Assembly (NCBI GenBank): GCA_934307065.1
Contig: CAKRCD010000033.1
Location: forward strand, 1-17,521
Source: an uncultured Bariatricus sp.
GTDB taxonomy: Bacteria > Bacillota > Clostridia > Lachnospirales > Lachnospiraceae
Length of the DNA: 17,521 nucleotides
Reading direction: 5' to 3'
Positions 14,904-17,521 of the stretch are shown here, piece by piece. How positions within the stretch are numbered: the stretch's first letter is position 1; every line of letters starts with the position of its first letter. The notes beneath the pieces are model-generated. The model was given only the letters and a program-made list of their open reading frames with translations, searched no databases and was not told the origin of the DNA. A program made the position numbers and the translations under genes.

Positions 14904-15062
14904 TTATTCTAACTTAATCCACCATCCGCCTCCATCTTTATAGCCATACTTCTTCATAAAGCTTTCAAGCTGTTTGACAGTTCCAGAATTGGGCTGACGT
15001 TCTGCAAGAAGTCCCTCTTCCTTTGCTGCAACCATAATCTTTTTGTCGATCAAATCCATCAT
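14904..15062 (-). CDS. Small hypothetical protein, 52 residues
   Basis: A short frame starts with two consecutive ATG codons (15062, 15059) one base after the stop of the EF-Tu-domain-like gene, so translation is likely coupled. The product is charged and helical at the start (MMDLIDKKIMVAAKEEG) and ends with a glycine- and tryptophan-rich tail (GGGWWIKLE). It has no signal peptide or membrane segment. The family is not recognised. Coding potential is supported by the tight spacing, ordinary codon use and a soluble amino-acid composition. It could alternatively be a separated C-terminal piece of a larger protein together with its neighbour. Confidence 0.6.
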   Translation of the reverse strand: MMDLIDKKIMVAAKEEGLLAERQPNSGTVKQLESFMKKYGYKDGGGWWIKLE

Positions 15063-15063
15063 T

Positions 15064-15309
15064 TTACCCCAAGGGATCCACGCCGTCTATTTGCTTAAGC
15101 ATTAATCCAAGAGGCGTATCTTCAAAAGTCTTTCCTTCCGGTATCTTTCTTCTAAACATTTCGATTCCACTAACTTCAAATCTATTTCCCCTAAGATCAG
15201 ACAGAAGATCTCCCATGCGAACACTTGCACCTTTACTGATTTTTACTGTATAAATAACGCCATGGCCTGTTATTTTAAATCGATCTATTATTCTTAATAC
15301 ATCACCCAT
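15064..15309 (-). CDS. Small protein resembling isolated EF-Tu domain II (translation-factor beta-barrel)
   Basis: An 81-residue protein that reads like domain II of translational GTPases. The segment RFKITGHGVIYTVKI (about 10-24) matches the barrel's opening strand, VRMGDLL the xxVGDxV turn, and GIEMFRR (about 48-54) the EF-Tu GVEMFRK strand; a G-L-x-L-K-x-I strand (about 68-74) follows. No GTPase domain exists upstream or downstream. It lies between a 453-residue helical protein and a 52-residue small protein. The ATG has only a weak ribosome binding site. What it binds is unknown; in full-size factors this barrel contacts the aminoacyl-tRNA end or the ribosome. Remnant of a larger gene is possible but the domain is complete. 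Confidence 0.75.
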   Translation of the reverse strand: MGDVLRIIDRFKITGHGVIYTVKISKGASVRMGDLLSDLRGNRFEVSGIEMFRRKIPEGKTFEDTPLGLMLKQIDGVDPLG

Positions 15310-15329
15310 AATATATAAAATGCTTATCT

Positions 15330-15348
15330 GATTAGCATAAAGCTAATC
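15330..15348 (-). repeat. Perfect 7-bp hairpin between two accessory genes
   Basis: GATTAGC/GCTAATC (15342-15348 with 15330-15336) with a 5-nt loop lies 20 nt before the ATG of the EF-Tu-domain-like gene. No U-tract follows. A 10-codon frame with a GAGGTG site (from an ATG just after the upstream stop) spans it and could act as a leader peptide, which is speculative. Confidence 0.4.
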
Positions 15349-15367
15349 TTCCTCATTTATCACACCT

Positions 15368-16729
15368 CTACATTTCTTCTATCTTGTATTTTTTCTTTAG
15401 ACGCTTGCTCATATGATACCATGCCCATGAATCAGCTCCGTGGAGCCTAAACAATTCCTCTGCTATTTCATCATCATTTCTAAGTTTAGATGAATAGTAT
15501 TTTGTATTTGGAAAATCCTCTTGTAAATCAAGCATTGCCAGTTCCTTGTTACCTCGCAGCCTTGCACTCATATACTCATAAATCGTATTGCGATTTCCAA
15601 CCTGTTCCATACAAAGCTTTGCCAATTCAAAATCATCTTGATAAGATTTATCAACATAGACAAAATTCCATCTTTCTACTTTACACGCCAAGTAAACAAG
15701 TTCTTTATCTTTACGATATGGCTTCATACAATCCAGATACATGATGGTTCCATTTGCCGAATGTTCAATAGCAAACTTCACCCATTCACGATCATTTTGA
15801 AAGCGTTTAGATGCAAATTCTATCGCTTCTCCACTATGCGAAAGACTATAGCTTACCATCACCTCATCATCCTGATATTGCGGAAGCAACCCCAACGGCC
15901 ATCTATACTTCAATACAACTTTCGCTAAAACTCTGTCATTGAAATAAGAAAGATCCAGCTTTTCCATCAGCCTCGGATGTTCCTCTAATAATTTACTCAA
16001 TCTTCTTCTGTACTCAATGTATCGTTTCTGTCCTATAGCCTTTTTATAAGGCAACAGGCAAACTTCAACCGGTATGTACTCTATATCTTCAAATAATATT
16101 CTCTGTATTTCCTGAATCTTAGGAATTAATTCCTCATAGTCAATACCACATTCCTCTGCTGTTTGTCTGAGCTGATCAAGCCTCCAAACTTTTTCAGCCA
16201 ATTTCTTCAATAATTTTTCAATATGTGCACAACTTTTTTCGTAATTTTTATTGGAAACCTCAATTTCTTTATCTATATCCACATTATTCGAACTACTAAT
16301 TTCTGACATAAACAATGCAGGCTCAAAGGAAATACCTTCTTTATACTCTTCTACCATAGCCATTGGATAATCACCATAAATGGCTCTATATTCCTGTCGT
16401 AGCTGGATGAATCTCTTATCATCAAACAAGTTTTCAATAAACTGATTATCATAATCATATTCGGGAATAAGCTTTGCAAAAATCATTCTAATAATTTCAG
16501 ATGACAAATCATCAGGCTCAGTCCAAAAATCCACGTCAGAGAAATCTCTGTTATGTATGTAATGATTTCTGATATATAAACAATATGAAAAATGATAATC
16601 TATTGCATATGGATTACGGATCAGATGCTCTCTGTCTTTATCTTTAAGATTTGCCACACAATCATCCGCGACTTCCGTAATGAACTCTAATGCTGTTTTA
16701 CACTTTACTTTTTCTCTTTCTTTTGACAT
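15368..16729 (-). CDS. Hypothetical protein with DUF6794-like N-terminus and DUF4116-like repeats
   Basis: A 453-residue, mostly helical, soluble protein. Residues about 10-100 resemble DUF6794: a helical stretch with SYCLYIRNHYIHNRD followed by EPDDLSSEIIRMIF. A central coiled-coil-prone region (about 155-255) is rich in Glu and Lys. Residues about 290-440 contain several units of the DUF4116 type, with recurring D-x-E-x-V/A-x-x-A patterns such as NDREWVKFAIEHS, KDKELVYLACK, DDFELAKLCME and GNKELAMLDL. No catalytic motif or signal peptide was found. The GGAGG site 8 nt before the ATG is strong. DUF4116 and DUF6794 genes often sit in variable regions; the function is unknown and an immunity- or stress-related role would be a guess. 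Confidence 0.8.
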   Translation of the reverse strand: MSKEREKVKCKTALEFITEVADDCVANLKDKDREHLIRNPYAIDYHFSYCLYIRNHYIHNRDFSDVDFWTEPDDLSSEIIRMIFAKLIPEYDYDNQFIENLFDDKRFIQLRQEYRAIYGDYPMAMVEEYKEGISFEPALFMSEISSSNNVDIDKEIEVSNKNYEKSCAHIEKLLKKLAEKVWRLDQLRQTAEECGIDYEELIPKIQEIQRILFEDIEYIPVEVCLLPYKKAIGQKRYIEYRRRLSKLLEEHPRLMEKLDLSYFNDRVLAKVVLKYRWPLGLLPQYQDDEVMVSYSLSHSGEAIEFASKRFQNDREWVKFAIEHSANGTIMYLDCMKPYRKDKELVYLACKVERWNFVYVDKSYQDDFELAKLCMEQVGNRNTIYEYMSARLRGNKELAMLDLQEDFPNTKYYSSKLRNDDEIAEELFRLHGADSWAWYHMSKRLKKKYKIEEM

Positions 16730-16757
16730 TGCAAACTCCTCCGATAATCTGTCCTGA

Positions 16758-16907
16758 CTATCCTAACTCTGATGATGTCAATTTATCAAAAATGCTGACT
16801 TCGTATCTCTTGTAGCTTCCGCACACCTTGACTACCGATCCGATTTTCCAAAGGTGTAAATCCACAATACGTTCCCATAAGTTCATGATATTACTGGAAT
16901 CGTACAT
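16758..16907 (-). other. Doubtful 49-codon frame in a possible repeat element
   Basis: An open frame beginning MYDSSNIMNLWERIV and ending SSELG has no ribosome binding site. A second minus-strand frame also stays open across 16790-16880. Both could be remnants of a decayed gene, or the segment may be a non-coding extragenic repeat. I recognise no family. Confidence 0.2.
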
Positions 16908-16940
16908 TTTCGTATGAAATGTTCAAGTTCCATTCCAGTA
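16892..16940. repeat. 9-bp inverted repeat with nested hairpin
   Basis: TACTGGAAT (16892-16900) is repeated inverted as ATTCCAGTA (16932-16940). Inside lies a CATTT/AAATG hairpin, and GTATGAAAT occurs twice nearby (about 16912 and 16938). No U-run follows on the minus strand, so it is not an obvious terminator for the sensor kinase gene. Confidence 0.55.
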
Positions 16941-16972
16941 TGAAATTTCCGTTCCATTTTTTAACAAATGCA

Positions 16973-17521
16973 TCATCGTTCTATATATTTTGTGATGACA
17001 GAGATTAAAATATCCATATCAACCGGCTTTGCCACATGACCATCCATCCCAGCATTCAAAGCAGCCTGTACATCCTCTGCAAATGCATTCGCTGTCATTG
17101 CAATAATAGGTATTTTCTTTCCGTCCGGACGGTCCGGCAGATTTCTGATAGCTTTTGTCGTTTCATACCCATTCATTTCCGGCATCATAATATCCATCAA
17201 AATCAGATCAAACGTACCCGAAGCTGTATTGCAAAACTGTGCCAAGGCAGATTTCCCATCGGCAGTTCTGGTTACAATCATCCCTTGTTCTTCCAACAAA
17301 GCTACTGCTATTTCTGCATTTAAATCATTATCCTCTGCCAAAAGAACATGCAAACCATGTAAATCCATATCCTTCCTTAACTTTTCCTTCTCTTCCGCTT
17401 GTACCTGTTCTGCTATAAGCAACGGGATTTCTACCGTAAATGTGGAACCAATGCCCTGTCTGCTGCTGACCTCAATTTTTCCACCCATAAGATCTACATA
17501 TTTCTTAGCAATCGCCATTCC
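16973..17521 (-). CDS. Hybrid sensor histidine kinase, C-terminal part (truncated by window edge)
   Basis: The visible 182 residues are the C-terminus of a larger protein whose start lies beyond the right edge; the frame is open to the last base. It begins in the ATP-binding domain, with GMAIAKKYVDLMGG and the GIGSTFTVEIPL strand typical of the end of HATPase_c (about 1-35). After a charged linker comes a complete receiver domain (about 56-180): acidic pair AEDND, phospho-acceptor Asp109 in LMDIMMPEMNG, Thr142 in AMTANA and Lys164 in AKPVD. (Numbering starts at the Met after the edge Gly.) This is a phosphorelay-type kinase. Its signal and output cannot be read here. Confidence 0.93.
   Translation of the reverse strand, partial: GMAIAKKYVDLMGGKIEVSSRQGIGSTFTVEIPLLIAEQVQAEEKEKLRKDMDLHGLHVLLAEDNDLNAEIAVALLEEQGMIVTRTADGKSALAQFCNTASGTFDLILMDIMMPEMNGYETTKAIRNLPDRPDGKKIPIIAMTANAFAEDVQAALNAGMDGHVAKPVDMDILISVITKYIER

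Noticed and set aside
16760..16800. TTGACA near 16779-16784 as promoter of the DUF4116-like gene
   Set aside because: No acceptable -10 hexamer is found at 16-18 nt spacing on the minus strand.
1..17521. CRISPR arrays, insertion sequences or rRNA genes
   Set aside because: No regularly spaced repeats, transposase-like protein or rRNA sequence was seen on either strand.

Overview
This window looks like the chromosome of a Gram-positive anaerobe of the class Clostridia, most likely family Lachnospiraceae. That is inferred from low G+C content, strong GGAGG-type ribosome binding sites, TTGACA/TATAAT-type promoters and the protein families present; no species can be named. Nearly everything is on the minus strand, so transcription runs from high to low coordinates. 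The one clear plus-strand gene is a predicted RNA methyltransferase at 10392-11249.

The core (about 939-10300) is a complete selenium-metabolism locus. A leading operon holds yedF, selD, selA, selB and a LysR-type regulator (10113 down to 4173). It is followed by a class V cysteine desulfurase/selenocysteine lyase-like gene, a YedE-type transporter, a TusA-like carrier and a DUF3343 (Se/S carrier-like) gene (4010 down to 1237). The selenocysteine tRNA gene selC (939-1036) follows with its own promoter and terminator. selD is itself a selenoprotein gene: an in-frame TGA at 9430-9432 is followed by a bacterial SECIS-like hairpin, so a conventional caller starts the gene about 56 codons late. 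Together the genes would take up selenium, carry it as persulfide/perselenide-type species, make selenophosphate (SelD), convert Ser-tRNASec to Sec-tRNASec (SelA) and deliver it to UGA codons (SelB).

A 15-bp dyad, ATAGA-N5-(T/A)CTAT, occurs upstream of yedF (two copies) and upstream of the desulfurase operon (one copy). The upstream-positioned copies are centred 72-74 bp before the inferred transcription starts. This is a good candidate operator for the LysR protein and may join the two operons, and possibly the divergent methyltransferase, into one regulon.

Left edge (1-877): a strong minus-strand promoter drives a roughly 250-nt highly structured leader ending at a ribosome binding site and a start codon at position 8. 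This resembles the leader of a ribosomal-protein-type operon whose coding part lies outside the window. On the plus strand, a promoter and an intrinsic terminator define a candidate RNA of about 57 nt (460-517). Further AT-rich inverted repeats lie up to position 790.

Right part: a bidirectional terminator (11291-11330) separates the methyltransferase from a convergent aminopeptidase P gene, followed (going up in coordinates) by a YitT-family membrane protein and a low-molecular-weight protein tyrosine phosphatase. From about 14660 to 16972 lies an accessory-looking stretch: a gene-free region with tandem 10-bp repeats, a 52-residue small protein, an 81-residue protein resembling isolated EF-Tu domain II, a 453-residue protein with DUF6794-like and DUF4116-like regions, and a non-coding segment with a 9-bp inverted repeat. 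The window ends inside a hybrid sensor kinase whose ATPase C-terminus and receiver domain are visible.
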